Source: Galaxea fascicularis
Taxonomy: Eukaryota; Cnidaria; Anthozoa; Scleractinia; Euphylliidae
DNA length: 64,000 bases
Direction of reading: 5' to 3'
Assembly (NCBI GenBank): GCA_948470475.1
Contig: OX419347.1
Coordinates: 12,648,722-12,712,721, forward strand
The notes under the pieces were generated by a model, which did no database searches, was not told the origin of the DNA, and saw only the letters and a program-made list of their open reading frames with translations. The stretch's first letter is position 1. The number at the start of each line of letters is the position of its first letter. A program made the position numbers and the translations under genes. Positions 29,301-41,908 of the stretch are shown piece after piece.

Positions 29301-32300
29301 GTAACCCATTGTTTTGGGTCAACTTTTCAATTTGGCTCAAACTTTGCCTATTTCAAAGAGCAGTCTAGAAATGATGATTAAATGCTTCTAAAAACTCCCA
29401 AAACGTTATTTCTATTCTTAGTTGAGCTGTGTGCAAGATTTCAGCAAAGTTGAAATTTGGATCAAAACCCAAAGGGGTTAACCCATGGTTTTGGTTCAAA
29501 TTTTCAAGTTGGCTCAAACTTTACCTATTTCAAAGAGCAGTCTAGAAATGATGTTTAAATGCTTTCCAAAACTCCCAAAACATTATTTCTATTCTTATTT
29601 GAGCTTAGTGCAAGATTTCAGCAAAGTTGAAATTTTGACCAAAACGTGAAGGGGGTAACCCATTGTTTTCGGTCAACTTTTCAATTTGGCTCAAACTTTG
29701 CCTATTTCAAAGAGCAGTCTAGAAATGATGATTAAATGCTTCTAAAAACTCCCAAAACGTTATTTCTATTCTTAGTTGAGCTGTGTGCAAGATTTCAGCA
29801 AAGTTGAAATTTGGATCAAAACCCAAAGGGGTTAACCCATGGTTTTGGTTCAAATTTTCAATTTGGCTCAAACTTTACCTATTTCAAAGAGCAGTCTAGA
29901 AATGATGTTTAAATGCTTTCCAAAACTCCCAAAACATTATTTCTATTCTTATTTGAGCTGTGTGCAAGATTTCAGCAAAGTTGAAATTTTGACCAAAACG
30001 TGAAGGGGGTAACCCATTGTTTTGGGTCAACTTTTCAATTTGGCTCAAACTTTGCCTATTTCAAAGAGCAGTCTAGAAATGATAATTAAATGCTTCTAAA
30101 AACTCCCAAAACGTTATTTCTATCCTTAGTTAAGCTGTGTGCAAGATTTTAGCAAAGTTGAAATTTGGATCAAAACCCAAAGGGTTTGGGTTAACTTTTC
30201 AATTTGGCTCAAACTTTGCCTATTTCAAAGAGCAGTCTAGAAATGATGATTAAATGCTTCTAAAAACTCCCAAAACGTTATTTCTATTCTTAGTTGAGCT
30301 GTGTGCAAGATTTCAGCAAAGTTGAAATTTGGATCAAAACCAAAAGGGGTTAACCCATGGTTTTGGTTCAAATTTTCAATTTGGCTCAAACTTTACCTAT
30401 TTCAAAGAGCAGTCTAGAAATGTAGTTTAAATGCTTTCCAAAACTCCCAAAACATTATTTCTATTCTTATTTGAGCTGTGTGCAAGATTTCAGCAAAGTT
30501 GAAATTTTGACCAAAACGTGAAGGGGGTAACCCATTGTTTTGGGTCAACTTTTCAATTTGGCTCAAACTTTGCCTATTTCAAAGAGCAGTCTAGAAATGA
30601 TGATTAAATGCTTCTAAAAACTCCCAAAACGTTATTTCTATTCTTAGTTGAGCTGTGTGCAAGATTTCAGCAAAGTTGAAATTTGGATCAAAACCCAAAG
30701 GGGTTAACCCATGGTTTTCGTTCAAATTTTCAATTTGGCTCAAACTTTACCTATTTCAAAGAGCAGTCTAGAAATGATGTTTAAATGCTTTCCAAAACTC
30801 CCAAAACATTATTTCTATTCTTATTTGAGCTGTGTGCAAGATTTCAGCAAAGTTGAAATTTTGACCAAAACGTGAAGGGGGTAACCCATTGTTTTGGGTC
30901 AACTTTTCAATTTGGCTCAAACTTTGCCTATTTCAAAGAGCAGTCTAGAAATGATGATTAAATGCTTCTAAAAACTCCCAAAACGTTATTTCTATTCTTA
31001 GTTGAGCTGTGTGCAAGATTTCAGCAAAGTTGAAATTTGGATCAAAACCCAAAGGGGTTAACCCATGGTTTTGGTTCAAATTTTCAATTTGGCTCAAACT
31101 TTACCTATTTCAAAGAGCAGTCTAGAAATGATGTTTAAATGCTTTCCAAAACTCCCAAAACATTATTTCTATTCTTATTTGAGCTGTGTGCAAGATTTCA
31201 GCAAAGTTGAAATTTTGACCAAAACGTGAAGGGGGTAACCCATTGTTTTGGGTCAACTTTTCAATTTGGCTCAAACTTTGCCTATTTCAAAGAGCAGTCT
31301 AGAAATGATGATTAAATGCTTCTAAAAACTCCCAAAACGTTATTTCTATTCTTAGTTGAGCTGTGTGCAAGATTTCAGCAAAGTTGAAATTTGGATCAAA
31401 ACCAAAAGGGGTTAACCCATGGTTTTGGTTCAAATTTTCAATTTGGCTCAAACTTTACCTATTTCAAAGAGCAGTCTAGAAATGATGTTTAAATGCTTTC
31501 CAAAACTCCCAAAACGTTATTTCTATTCTTAGTTGAGCTGTTTGCAAGATTTCAGCAAAGTTGAAATTTGGATCAAAACCAAAAGGGGTTAACCCATGGT
31601 TTTGGTTCAAATTTTCAATTTGGCTCAAACTTTACCTATTTCAAAGAGCAGTCTAGAAATGATGTTTAAATGCTTTCCAAAACTCCCAAAACGTTATTTC
31701 TATTCTTAGTTGAGCTGTGTGCAAGATTTCAGCAAAGTTGAAATTTGGATCAAAACCCAAAGGGGTTAACCCATGGTTTTCGTTCAAATTTTCAATTTGG
31801 CTCAAACTTTACCTATTTCAAAGAGCAGTCTAGAAATGATGTTTAAATGCTTTCCAAAACTCCCAAAACATTATTTCTATTCTTATTTGAGCTGTGTGCA
31901 AGATTTCAGCAAAGTTGAAATTTTGACCAAAACGTGAAGGGGGTAACCCATTGTTTTGGGTCAACTTTTCAATTTGGCTCAAACTTTGCCTATTTCAAAG
32001 AGCAGTCTAGAAATGATGATTAAATGCTTCTAAAAACTCCCAAAACGTTATTTCTATTCTTAGTTGAGCTGTGTGCAAGATTTCAGCAAAGTTGAAATTT
32101 GGATCAAAACCCAAAGGGGTTAACCCATGGTTTTGGTTCAAATTTTCAATTTGGCTCAAACTTTACCTATTTCAAAGAGCAGTCTAGAAATGATGTTTAA
32201 ATGCTTTCCAAAACTCCCAAAACATTATTTCTATTCTTATTTGAGCTGTGTGCAAGATTTCAGCAAAGTTGAAATTTTGACCAAAACGTGAAGGGGGTAA

Positions 32301-35300
32301 CCCATTGTTTTGGGTCAACTTTTCAATTTGGCTCAAACTTTGCCTATTTCAAAGAGCAGTCTAGAAATGATGATTAAATGCTTCTAAAAACTCCCAAAAC
32401 GTTATTTCTATTCTTAGTTGAGCTGTGTGCAAGATTTCAGCAAAGTTGAAATTTGGATCAAAACCAAAAGGGGTTAACCCATGGTTTTGGTTCAAATTTT
32501 CAATTTGGCTCAAACTTTACCTATTTCAAAGAGCAGTCTAGAAATGATGTTTAAATGCTTTCCAAAACTCCCAAAACATTCTTTCTATTCTTATTTGAGC
32601 TGTGTGCAAGATTTCAGCAAAGTTGAAATTTTGACTAAAACGTGAAGGGGGTAACCCATTGTTTTGGGTCAACTTTTCAATTTGGCTCAAACTTTGCCTA
32701 TTTCAAAGAGCAGTCTAGAAATGATGGTTAAATGCTTCTAAAAACTCCCAAAACGTTATTTCTATTCTTAGTTGAGCTGTGTGCAAGATTTCAGCAAAGT
32801 TGAAATTTGGATCAAAACCCAAAGGGGTTAACCCATGGTTTTGGTTCAAATTTTCAATTTGGCTTAAACTTTACCTATTTCAAAGAGCAGTCTAGAAATG
32901 ATGTTTAAATGCTTTCCAAAACTCCCAAAACATTCTTTCTATTCTTATTTGAGCTGTGTGCAAGATTTCAGCAAAGTTGAAATTTTGAACAAAACGTGAA
33001 GGGGGTAACCCATTGTTTTGGGTCAACTTTTCAATTTGGCTCAAACTTTGCCTATTTCAAAGAGCAGTCTAGAAATGATGATTAAATGCTTCTAAAAACT
33101 CCCAAAACGTTATTTCTATTCTTAGTTGAGCTGTGTGCAAGATTTCAGCAAAGTTGAAATTTGGATCAAAACCCAAAGGGGTTAACCCATGGTTTTGGTT
33201 CAAATTTTCAATTTGGCTCAAACTTTACCTATTTCAAAGAGCAGTCTAGAAATGATGTTTAAATGCTTCCCAAAACTCCCTAAACATTATTTCTATTCTT
33301 ATTTGAGCTGTGTGCAAGATTTCAGCAAAGTTGAAATTTTGACCAAAACGTGAAGGGGGTAACCCATTGTTTTGGGTCAACTTTTCAATTTGGCTCAAAC
33401 TTTGCCTATTTCAAAGAGCAGTCTAGAAATGATGATTAAATGCTTCTGAAAACTCCCAAAACGTTATTTCTATTCTTAGTTGAGCTGTGTGCAAGATTTC
33501 AGCAAAGTTGAAATTTGGATCAAAACCCAAAGGGGTTAACCCATGGTTTTGGTTCAAATTTTCAATTTGGCTTAAACTTTACCTCTTTCAAAGAGCAGTC
33601 TAGAAATGATGTTTAAATGCTTTCCAAAACTCCCAAAACATTATTTCTATTCTTATTTGAGCTGTGTGTAAGATTTCAGCAAAGTTAAAATTTTGACCAA
33701 AACGTGAAGGGGGTAACCCATTGTTTTGGGTCAACTTTTCAATTTGGCTCAAACTTTGCCTATTTCAAAGAGCAGTCTAGAAATGATGATTAAATGCTTC
33801 TAAAAACTCCCAAAACGTTATTTCTATTCTTAGTTGAGCTGTGTGCAAGATTTCAGCAAAGTTGAAATTTGGATCAAAACCAAAAGGGGTTAACCCATGG
33901 TTTTGGTTCAAATTTTCAATTTGGCTCAAACTTTACCTATTTCAAAGAGCAGTCTAGAAATGATGTTTAAATGCTTTCCAAAACTCCCAAAACATTATTT
34001 CTATTCTTATTTGAGCTGTGTGCAAGATTTCAGCAAAGTTGAAATTTTGACCAAAACGTGAAGGGGGTAACCCATTGTTTTGGGTCAACTTTTCAATTTG
34101 GCTCAAACTTTGCCTATTTCAAAGAGCAGTCTAGAAATGATGATTAAATGCTTCTAAAAACTCCCAAAACGTTATTTCTATTCTTAGTTGAGCTGTGTGC
34201 AAGATTTCAGCAAAGTTGAAATTTGGATCAAAACCCAAAGGGGTTAACCCATGGTTTTGGTTCAAATTTTCAATTTGGCTTAAACTTTACCTATTTCAAA
34301 GAGCAGTCTAGAAATGATGTTTAAATGCTTCTCAAAACTCCCAAAACATTCTTTCTATTCTTATTTGAGCTGTGTGCAAGATTTCAGCAAAGTTGAAATT
34401 TTGACCAAAACGTGAAGGGGGTAATCCATTGTTTTGGGTCAACTTTTCAATTTGGCTCAAACTTTACCTATTTCAAAGAGCAGTCTAGAAATGATGATTA
34501 AATGCTTCTAAAAACTCCCAAAACGTTATTTCTATTCTTAGTTGAGCTGTGTGCAAGATTTCAGCAAAGTTGAAATTTGGATCAAAACCAAAAGGGGTTA
34601 ACCCATGGTTTTGGTTCAAATTTTCAATTTGGCTCAAACTTTACCTATTTCAAAGAGCAGTCTAGAAATGATGTTTAAATGCTTTCCAAAACTCCCTAAA
34701 CATTATTTCTATTCTTATTTGAGCTGTGTGCAAGATTTCAGCAAAGTTGAAATTTTGACCAAAACGTGAAGGGGGTAACCCATTGTTTTGGGTCAACTTT
34801 TCAATTTGGCTCAAACTTTGCCTATTTCAAAGAGCAGTCTAGAAATGATGATTAAATGCTTCTAAAAACTCCCAAAACGTTATTTCTATTCTTAGTTGAG
34901 CTGTGTGCAAGATTTCAGCAAAGTTGAAATTTGGATCAAAACCCAAAGGGGTTAACCCATGGTTTTGGTTCAAATTTTCAATTTGGCTTAAACTTTACCT
35001 ATTTCAAAGAGCAGTCTAGAAATGATGTTTAAATGCTTCTCAAAACTCCCAAAACATTCTTTCTATTCTTATTTGAGCTGTGTGCAAGATTTCAGCAAAG
35101 TTGAAATTTTGACCAAAACGTGAAGGGGGTAATCCATTGTTTTGGGTCAACTTTTCAATTTGGCTCAAACTTTGCCTATTTCAAAGAGCAGTCTAGAAAT
35201 GATGATTAAATGCTTCTAAAAACTCCCAAAACGTTATTTCTATTCTTAGTTGAGCTGTGTGCAAGATTTCAGCAAAGTTGAAATTTGGATCAAAACCAAA

Positions 35301-38300
35301 AGGGGTTAACCCATGGTTTTGGTTCAAATTTTCAATTTGGCTCAAACTTTACCTATTTCAAAGAGCAGTCTAGAAATGATGTTTAAATGCTTTCCAAAAC
35401 TCCCTAAACATTATTTCTATTCTTATTTGAGCTGTGTGCAAGATTTCAGCAAAGTTGAAATTTTGACCAAAACGTGAAGGGGGTAACCCATTGTTTTGGG
35501 TCAACTTTTCAATTTGGCTCAAACTTTGCCTATTTCAAAGAGCAGTCTAGAAATGATGATTAAATGCTTCTAAAAACTCCCAAAACGTTATTTCTATTCT
35601 TAGTTGAGCTGTGTGCAAGATTTCAGCAAAGTTGAAATTTGGATCAAAACCCAAAGGGGTTAACCCATGGTTTTGGTTCAAATTTTCAATTTGGCTCAAA
35701 CTTTACCTATTTCAAAGAGCAGTCTAGAAATGATGTTTAAATGCTTTCCAAAACTCCCAAAACATTATTTCTATCCTTATTTGAGCTGTGTGCAAGATTT
35801 CAGCAAAGTTGAAATTTTGACCAAAACGTGAAGGGGGTAACCCATTGTTTTGGGTCAACTTTTCAATTTGGCTCAAACTTTGCCTATTTCAAAGAGCAGT
35901 CTAGAAATGATGATTAAATGCTTCTAAAAACTCCCAAAACGTTATTTCTATTCTTAGTTGAGCTGTGTGCAAGATTTCAGCAAAGTTGAAATTTGGATCA
36001 AAACCCAAAGGGGTTAACCCATGGTTTTGGTTCAAATTTTCAATTTGGCTCAAACTTTACCTATTTCAAAGAGCAGTCTAGAAATGATGTTTAAATGCTT
36101 CTCAAAACTCCCAAAACATTATTTCTATTCTTATTTGAGCTGTGTGCAAGATTTCAGCAAAGTTGAAATTTTGACCAAAACGTGAAGGGGGTAACCCATT
36201 GTTTCTGGTCAACTTTTCAATTTGGCTCAAACTTTGCCTATTTCAAAGAGCAGTCTAGAAATGATGATTAAATGCTTCTAAAAACTCCCAAAACGTTATT
36301 TATATTCTTAGTTGAGCTGTGTGCAAGATTTCAGCAAAGTTGAAATTTGGATCAAAACCCAAAGGGGTTAACCCATGGTTTTGGTTCAAATTTTCAATTT
36401 GGCTCAAACTTTACCTATTTCAAAGAGCAGTCTAGAAATGATGTTTAAATGCTTTCCAAAACTCCCAAAACATTATTTCTATTCTTATTTGAGCTGTGTG
36501 CAAGATTTCAGCAAAGTTGAAATTTTGACCAAAACGTGAAGGGGGTAACCCATTGTTTTGGGTCAACTTTTCAATTTGGTCAAACTTTGCCTATTTCAAA
36601 GAGCAGTCTAGAAATGATGATTAAATGCTTCTAAAAACTCCCAAAACGTTATTTCTATTCTTAGTTGAGCTGTGTGCAAGATTTCAGCAAAGTTGAAATT
36701 TGGATCAAAACCCAAAGGGGTTAACTCATGGTTTTGGTTCAAATTTTCAATTTGGCTCAAACTTTACCTATTTCAAAGAGCAGTCTAGAAATGATGTTTA
36801 AATGCTTCTCAAAACTCCCAAAACATTCTTTCTATTCTTATTTGAGCTGTGTGCAAGATTTCAGCAAAGTTGAAATTTTGACCAAAACGTGAAGGGGGTA
36901 ACCCATTGTTTTGGGTCAACTTTTCAATTTGGTTCAAACTTTGCCTATTTCAAAGAGCAGTCTAGAAATGATGATTAAATGCTTCTAAAAACTCCCAAAA
37001 CGTTATTTCTATTCTTAGTTGAGCTGTGTGCAAGATTTCAGCAAAGTTCAAATTTGGATCAAAACCCAAAGGGGTTAACCCATGGTTTTGGTTCAAATTT
37101 TCAATTTGGCTCAAACTTTACCTATTTCAAAGAGCAGTCTAGAAATGATGTTTAAATGCTTCTAAAAACTCCCAAAACGTTATTTCTATTCTTATTTGAG
37201 CTGTGTGCAAGATTTCAGCAAAGTTGAAATTTGGATCAAAACCCAAAGGGGTTAACCCATGGTTTTGGTTCAACTTTTTAATTTGGCTCAAACTTTACCT
37301 ATTTCAAAGAGCAGTCTAGAAATGATGTTTAAATGCTTTCCAAAACTCCCAAAACATTATTTCTATTCTTATTTGAGCTGTGTGCAAGATTTCAGCAAAG
37401 TTGAAATTTTGACCAAAACGTGAAGGGGGTAACCCATTGTTTTGGGTCAACTTTTCAATTTGGCTCAAACTTTGCCTATTTTAAAGAGCAGTCTAGAAAT
37501 GATGATTAAATGCTTCTAAAAACTCCCAAAACGTTATTTCTATTCTTAGTTGAGCTGTGTGCAAGATTTCAGCAAAGTTGAAATTTGGATCAAAACCCAA
37601 AGGGGTTAACTCATGGTTTTGGTTCAAATTTTCAATTTGGCTCAAACTTTACCTATTTCAAAGAGCAGTCTAGAAATGATGTTTAAATGCTTTCCAAAAC
37701 TCCCAAAACATTATTTCTTTTCTTATTTGAGCTGTGTGCAAGATTTCAGCAAAGTTGAAATTTTGACCAAAACGTCAAGGGGGTAACCCATGGTTTTGGT
37801 TCAAATTTTCAATTTGGCTCAAACTTTACCTATTTCAAAGAGCAGTCTAGAAATGATGTTTAAATGCTTTCCAAAACTCCCAAAACATTATTTCTATTCT
37901 TATTTGAGCTGTGTGCAAGATTTCAGCAAAGTTGAAATTTTGACCAAAACGTGAAGGGGGTAACCCATTGTTTTGGGTCAACTTTTCAATTTGGCTCAAA
38001 CTTTGCCTATTTTAAAGAGCAGTCTAGAAATGATGATTAAATGCTTCTAAAAACTCCCAAAACGTTATTTCTATTCTTAGTTGAGTCGTGTGCAAGATTT
38101 CAGCAAAGTTGAAATTTGGATCAAAACCCAAAGGGGTTAACCCATGGTTTTGGTTCAAATTTTCAATTTGGCTCAAACTTTACCTATTTCAAAGAGCAGT
38201 CTAGAAATGATGTTTAAATGCTTTCCAAAACTCCCAAAACATTATTTCTATTCTTATTTGAGCTGTGTGCAAGATTTCAGCAAAGTTGAAATTTTGACCA

Positions 38301-38927
38301 AAACGTCAAGGGGGTAACCCATGGTTTTGGTTCAAATTTTCAATTTGGCTCAAACTTTACCTATTTCAAAGAGCAGTCTAGAAATGATGTTTAAATGCTT
38401 TCCAAAACTCCCAAAACATTATTTCTATTCTTATTTGAGCTGTGTGCAAGATTTCAGCAAAGTTGAAATTTTGACCAAAACGTGAAGGGGGTAACCCATT
38501 GTTTTGGGTCAACTTTTCAATTTGGCTCAAACTTTGCCTATTTTAAAGAGCAGTCTAGAAATGATGATTAAATGCTTCTAAAAACTCCCAAAACGTTATT
38601 TCTGTTCTTAGTTGAGCCCTGTGCAAGATTTCAGCACAGTTGAAATTTGGATCAAAACCCAAAGGGGTTAACCCATGGTTTTGGTTCAAATTTTCAATTT
38701 GGCTCAAACTTTACCTATTTCAAAGAGCAGTCTAGAAATGATGTTTAAATGCTTTCCAAAACTCCCAAAACATTATTTCTATTCTTATTTGAGCTGTGTG
38801 CAAGATTTCAGCAAAGTTGAAATTTGGATCAAAACCCAAAGGGGTTACCCCATACTTTTGGGTCAACTTTTCAATTTGGCTCAAACTTTGCCTATTTCAA
38901 TAAGTAGTCTAGAAATGATGTTTAAAT

Positions 38928-39277
38928 GCTGCTAAAAACTTCCAAAACATTATTTCTATTCTTATATGAATTAAACTGTGTGTTAAAATTTTAGAAAACT
39001 TGAATCTTTGAGGAAAACCCAGGGTTTTGGGTCAAATTTTCAATTTGGCTTAATTTTTTCCCCTTTTAAAGAGCCGTCTAGAAATGATGTTTAAATGCTG
39101 CTAAAAAGCTCCCAAAACATTATTTCAATTCTCATTTTATCTGTTTGCAAGATTTTAGCAAAGTTGAAATTTTGACCAAAACCCAAAGGGTTAACCCATG
39201 GTTTTGGGTCAAATTTTTAATTTGGCTCAAAGTGTGCCTATTTTAAAGAGCAGTCTAGAAATGATGTTTAAATGCTT
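38928..39277. repeat. Degenerate right edge of the satellite array
   Basis: The last two monomers, 38,928-39,096 (169 bp) and 39,097-39,274 (178 bp), still begin with GCTGCTAAAAA and end with TCTAGAAATGATGTTTAAAT. They carry many substitutions and indels compared with the nearly uniform monomers to the left. The preceding monomer (38,751-38,927) is already an A/B mixture with private changes. Similarity stops at the GCT at 39,275. Terminal decay of this kind is expected where unequal exchange no longer homogenises an array, so this looks like a true biological boundary rather than an assembly break. Confidence 0.85.
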
Positions 39278-40380
39278 AGTTGTGAGGTCATGTTTAACTT
39301 GTTTATAGACTGACACAAATTCCCGATCATGTCTACATATTAGGAAGGTAGTCATGCAGGGTATTTTGCAGAGCGATCGCACAAAAATCATCTTATGGTT
39401 AATGCAACAAGGCGGAGTTCGGAGACGTGTTACTTACATTCAGGTCAACGGTTACACAAGATGCTCTTATCCAGATGCTCTTGTATTGTATTGTATTGTA
39501 TCAGTTGTAGAATTAAGCACTTTCAAATAAGTTAAATTGTTTGTTATTTACAGTGATGGTGGTAGGGGTTTCGTGTTTGAGTATTGAGTCAATATTTAAC
39601 GGTGGGTAGGTTTCCCAAAGATATATTTGGCAATTTCGAAGCTAAATCAAGCCAGCTATAGTAAATAGATTTGAAGTCGTATCGAACCTTTGCGCAGACC
39701 ATTCAATGCTTCTCAGTGAACTTGGAACACCTGAATCCGTAACTAAGGCTTCTAACGTCAAGCTGATGCTATTTGAATTTCTTGAGTATACGTTATGGGA
39801 AAGCTTTTGTTAACAAGAGGTCGACACTGAAACTTATGGGGTTGACAATCTTCAATTGTTTTCGTTAGATCCTTAGTGGTACTGATAGGAGCATTGTGGC
39901 AAGAAACTATGCTGGTGAATATCTCAAATAAACATGGTCTTGGCTTAAACTGTGCGTTAACAGTTGCTATGTACTCAACTGATTCTGTAATCAGCAGTGG
40001 AGAACGTTAAACCTTTCCAATTCGGAAAATCCGAGTTAATAAGACAGGTATGAGTGTGAGCCGGCTTTTTCCCCCGTTCTCTAGTTGACTCTATTGCGCT
40101 TCAATTCTAAACATTTGTGGATCGGCTTTCGATATATTGCGCTTGTGGTGTGAATTATGAAAGAAACTGAATCTGTCTTGTAGGTCGCATTTGTTATTTG
40201 ATTGTTTTGACAAGAAAACTGCTTCTTTACTCGGGCTTCCTGTGGAAGGGCCGAGTCTAAATTTGTCGTCGGTTTTTTTTCTTTTTTTCGTTGTTTTCCA
40301 CCTCATTTCCGGCGTATTTGCGCAGGCGCTAACGATGAACCTGTAAAACCCGGTGAAAACCTGTTTACGTTTTGTTTACG
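39278..40380. other. Unique sequence, no gene seen
   Basis: There is no satellite similarity and no open frame worth calling on either strand. The only low-complexity tract is a short TTGTA pentanucleotide run (about four copies) at 39,480-39,500. It marks the abrupt change from repeat to single-copy-looking DNA. Confidence 0.6.
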
Positions 40381-40381
40381 C

Positions 40382-40586
40382 TTGTCTTGTCTGTTGAAAA
40401 GCAAGGCACAAAGCAACTGTGGATTCCTCGACGGAAAGGAAAACGTTGACATGTCTACAGCTATGGCAAACGGTGTCGTAACCAATACGCTCAAACCACT
40501 TACAAACGCACACGCCGTTCGCGGTACTCCCACATTAAGTGATGGTGGTGAGCGTGGATTTCGAAACGGGTCGTTCCGCGAACTCG
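40382..40586 (+). other. Open frame interrupted by the nested MITE pair
   Basis: An open frame beginning MSCLLKSKAQ runs through the insertion site at 40,578-40,586. Its apparent continuation to 40,714 is inside the inserted element, so only the first 68 or so codons could be pre-insertion sequence. I recognise no domain. The opposite strand is also open here, so this may be chance. If real, it could be an N-terminal part of the decayed element that resumes after 41,878, but the frame after removing the insertions ends within 15 codons. Confidence 0.2.
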
Positions 40587-40588
40587 TA

Positions 40589-40932
40589 GGTTGTTTACCA
40601 TTTACATGGGAAAACCGGTTGGTCGACGGTTTGTACAAATGGTCAGCAAAAATCCGCAATGAAAAATTCCGTTCAGGATTGGCGTGTATCATTTGCACTA
40701 CCCCTACTAAATAACACGTGACACGCATCAAAATTGGAGTAGGACTTGGAACTAGTGAAAATCGCAAATGGTACACACATTTTCCGTTCGGAAATTCCGG
40801 TTGGAAATTTTGGACTACCTTTCAAGAAATCCCGTTCTTCCGTGGAAATTTCCGTTCGGGAAGAAAAAAATAGTCATCCCATTTACATTCCATCCGAAAT
40901 TTCCGGATTTTTTGGGTAAATGGTAAACAACC
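40589..40932. mobile_element. Inner MITE, 344 bp, 3-bp GTA target duplication
   Basis: The ends are perfect 17-bp inverted repeats: GGTTGTTTACCATTTAC at the left and its complement GTAAATGGTAAACAACC at the right. GTA lies immediately outside on both sides (40,586-40,588 and 40,933-40,935). The interior has several GGAAATTTCC-like palindromic motifs and no coding sequence. A 3-bp duplication fits PIF/Harbinger-like or CACTA-like elements, but the termini do not decide. It sits two bases inside the left end of the outer element. Confidence 0.85.
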
Positions 40933-40933
40933 G

Positions 40934-41869
40934 TAGTCTAAAATGTCAGCCGTCTCCTCTCCCTAATCCACAGGGGGCGCGGGCGAGAGAGACGTCTGAA
41001 TTCCGAGCGTTATAATGTCATCCGGTGAGGTCACGTACTTGTGCAGATATGGTAGGTGGTTTTTGATTGGTTCTTACACGTTTGAATTAGATGACTTTTT
41101 ATCATTGGTTTAACACGTTAACGGTTATATTCGCAAGCAACGTTGGGGAACACAGAACTTCTTAGTATTGCGTTACATAGTTTAGATCTATTTCATCGCG
41201 GGGAACACACACGGCGATTTCAACACAATATTGGAGGCACGTTTGCAGGGATTTATTGAGGTTTGGCTTGACAAAGTTGAAGGATGAACAGAGGACCACT
41301 TTGCTTTATCTTCTTTCTGGATGTTTTTGTCAACCTTCACATCGGCTTTGACAAGTTTAATTTATTGACAACTCGCACCTATGAATGATTATTCCACCGC
41401 TTTCGTAGGGATGCTAGGGGTGAAGTAAGGAATAAATCCCTTTGGTTCACTATCCTTTTTCCAAAATTGCACACGAACTCATCCGTTATGGATGTTATTG
41501 TGGGCAAATTTTCCCCGAAGGACTTTTGCGATGACTGGGAAAACACATATGCGCGCTGTTGTCAATTGCAAGCTTTAAGGGCAGCTTCGTCAATTCGAGT
41601 TCGATTGAGAAAGAAGTACGATCCCGTAAATTTACTGAAGAGGCTTCATCGTCAAGCTTAACGGCACACAAAACCCATACACCTTCATACGTATGCATGC
41701 TATCGACACTCGTGGCTGCTGTCCTGGTAAGAAATTAAATTTATGCAACATTGCCTAAATTAAAACGTGACGTCACCGGATGACATTATAACGCTCGGAG
41801 TATTCAGACGTCTCTCTCGCCCGCGCCCCCTGTGGGCTAGGGAGAGGAGACGGCTGACATTTCAGACTA
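40934..41869. mobile_element. Outer MITE, long TIRs, 9-bp target duplication, Mutator-like
   Basis: Inverted repeats of about 103 bp lie at 40,934-41,036 and 41,765-41,869. They match nearly perfectly (a 2-bp indel and a few substitutions) and include the palindromic-rich block CAGGGGGCGCGGGCGAGAGA. The first two bases (TA) also remain at 40,587-40,588, cut off by the inner insertion. The 9-mer GCGAACTCG flanks the whole structure at 40,578-40,586 and 41,870-41,878. Long TIRs plus a 9-bp duplication are typical of Mutator-like elements. The interior (about 730 bp) holds only a 64-codon frame at 41,467-41,661 without recognisable domains, so the copy is non-autonomous. Confidence 0.85.
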
Positions 41870-41908
41870 GCGAACTCGAAGCAAATGTGAGAAATATTAT
41901 GAGATCAA

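Larger units (their letters stand above)
1..39277. repeat. 177-bp satellite array (A/B dimer, about 222 monomers)
   Basis: This is a head-to-tail tandem array. Monomer starts (GCTTTCC or GCTTCTA) fall at 1, 178, 355, 532, 709 and so on, a strict 177-bp period. Phase at 19,825 is still exact after 112 monomers. Only three length changes were found: +1 bp near 20,675, -13 bp near 30,184 and -1 bp near 36,580. Nearly every monomer holds a TCTAGA site. Type B alone carries GTTAAC inside the palindrome GGGTTAACCC, followed by CCATGG. Variation within a type is low (usually 0 to 4 changes per monomer). The array is AT-rich, has no coding capacity and continues beyond the left edge. Length and organisation resemble centromeric or pericentromeric satellites, but centromere function is inference. 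Confidence 0.98.

Noticed and set aside
38675..38935. Open frame of 86 codons near the array end
   Set aside because: It is satellite sequence read through two monomers, made possible by edge variants.
1..39277. CRISPR array
   Set aside because: The repeats are contiguous with no unique spacers, the period is 177 bp, and the surrounding DNA has spliced genes and eukaryotic elements.
40303..40776. Minus-strand frame of 157 codons
   Set aside because: It spans the border of the inserted MITE and has no domain; antisense to another weak frame.
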